DNA from: JAGRGG01 sp965217265
Lineage (GTDB): Bacteria > Pseudomonadota > Alphaproteobacteria > Geminicoccales > Geminicoccaceae
Assembly: GCA_965217265.1 (NCBI GenBank)
Contig: CBDCHP010000011.1
Location: forward strand, 868,001-932,000
DNA: 64,000 bases
Direction: 5' to 3'
Both the position numbers and the translations under genes were made by a program. Positions 63,482 through 64,000 of this stretch are shown piece by piece (position 1 is the stretch's first letter; each line of letters begins with the position of its first letter). The notes beneath the pieces were generated by a model. It worked only from the letters and a program-made list of their open reading frames with translations, ran no database searches and was not told where the DNA came from.

Positions 63482-64000
63482 TCTACCAATCCTTGCAAAT
63501 CGCTCACTACTTCGTCCGGCGGCAGGTCAAGATACTCGTCGGGCCCGCCCGAGCGGTTGACCCAGGCGGTGCGAAACCCGAATGCCACCCCGCCCGCCAC
63601 GTCCCAGCGGTTCGAGGAGACGAAGAGCACGCGGTCGCGCGTCAGCCCCAGCTCGTCGATGACGAGCGCGTACGTGCTCGGATCGGTCTTGTAGACGCCG
63701 ATCTCCTCGACCGAGAGCAGGCGATCGAGGAGGTCGCCGATCCCGGCCGCCTCGGTCGCGTCGCGGAGCATCTTGGACGTGCCGTTAGAGAATATAGCCG
63801 TCGTCAATCCGCGTTCACGCAAGGCCCGCAACACCTCGGGCACCTCCGGGTAGGCGTCGAGTTCGGCGTAGGCCGCGAGCAGGCGCGTCCGCAGGCCCTG
63901 ATCCTCGACGCCGTGCGTGCGCATGGCGAAGTCGAGCGCGTCTTGCGTCAGGCGCCAGAAGTCGGCGTGGCGACGCATCAGCGAGCGCGTCCAGGTGTAC
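63478..64000 (-). CDS. Haloacid dehalogenase, type II (partial, N-terminus outside window)
   Basis: At least 173 residues of a HAD-superfamily protein continuing past the window edge. TTAIFSNGTSKMLRDATEAA holds motif II. KTDPSTYALVIDEL has the motif III Lys, and VLFVSSNRWDVAGGVAFGFR matches the SSNxWD motif specific for L-2-haloacid dehalogenases. The catalytic N-terminal Asp lies outside the window. Confidence 0.88.
   Translation of the reverse strand, partial: YTWTRSLMRRHADFWRLTQDALDFAMRTHGVEDQGLRTRLLAAYAELDAYPEVPEVLRALRERGLTTAIFSNGTSKMLRDATEAAGIGDLLDRLLSVEEIGVYKTDPSTYALVIDELGLTRDRVLFVSSNRWDVAGGVAFGFRTAWVNRSGGPDEYLDLPPDEVVSDLQGLVE

Overview
This window looks like a high-GC alphaproteobacterial chromosome. 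The housekeeping genes point that way: a COQ9-family gene beside def, gshB, an FYDLN acid-domain gene, aroA-cmk-rpsA-ihfB, pyrF-trpF-trpB-trpA-accD-folC, and hslV-hslU. GTG and TTG starts are common. Genes in operons are usually joined by 4-base stop/start overlaps (ATGA, GTGA, TTGA). Assignment below class level is not possible from the sequence alone.

Layout. 1-1.0 kb holds COQ9 (cut by the window edge) and def. 1.0-2.2 kb is an AT-rich patch with an orphan membrane protein and the tail of a broken GFA-family gene. 2.2-10.2 kb is a nine-gene minus-strand operon: a Liv-type ABC importer, an isochorismatase-fold amidohydrolase, a glutamine-synthetase-like ligase, a DadA-type FAD oxidase and a cupin. 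Divergent from it (10.4-11.9 kb) are an N-formylglutamate-amidohydrolase-like gene and a second isochorismatase-fold hydrolase. Together these look like uptake and breakdown of an unknown amide or amine. Then come tRNA-Pro(GGG), gshB, a HIT-family gene, a peptide ABC importer with a co-transcribed amidase (13.8-20.4 kb), a 39-residue lipoprotein, L-asparaginase and rnhB.

22.6-24.4 kb carries an IS1-family element that has cut off an AT-rich, already broken lipoprotein gene. 24.4-32.9 kb is a deoxy-sugar (probably L-fucose) uptake and oxidation cluster: mutarotase, sugar kinase, CUT1-type ABC importer, aldo/keto reductase and a lactonase-type amidohydrolase. 33.2-35.9 kb has a polysaccharide flippase and a CapK/PaaK-like adenylate-forming enzyme.

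36.1-48.5 kb is a genomic island integrated in tRNA-Ala(GGC). It is bounded by 53-bp direct repeats with one mismatch, and candidate integrase arm sites lie at both ends. It encodes a tyrosine integrase, an AlpA-like regulator, a truncated P4-type primase, an N-truncated N6-adenine methyltransferase, and DISARM-like DrmA and DrmB. drmC and drmD are absent from the island, so this appears to be an eroded DISARM locus. A tRNA-Arg 3' fragment near its right end hints at an earlier integration.

48.6-64 kb is mainly core metabolism and translation, ending with hslVU, a UBP-type zinc-finger protein and a haloacid-dehalogenase gene cut by the window edge.

The most unusual signal is a family of six palindromic intergenic elements, about 134-149 bp each, at 13675, 16846, 20556, 30532, 54550 and 60524. 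Each has two recognisably different arms, called A and B here. In all six, a gene is transcribed into the B arm first. Several element ends supply or abut the stop codon of the neighbouring gene. No copy was seen inside the tRNA-Ala island.
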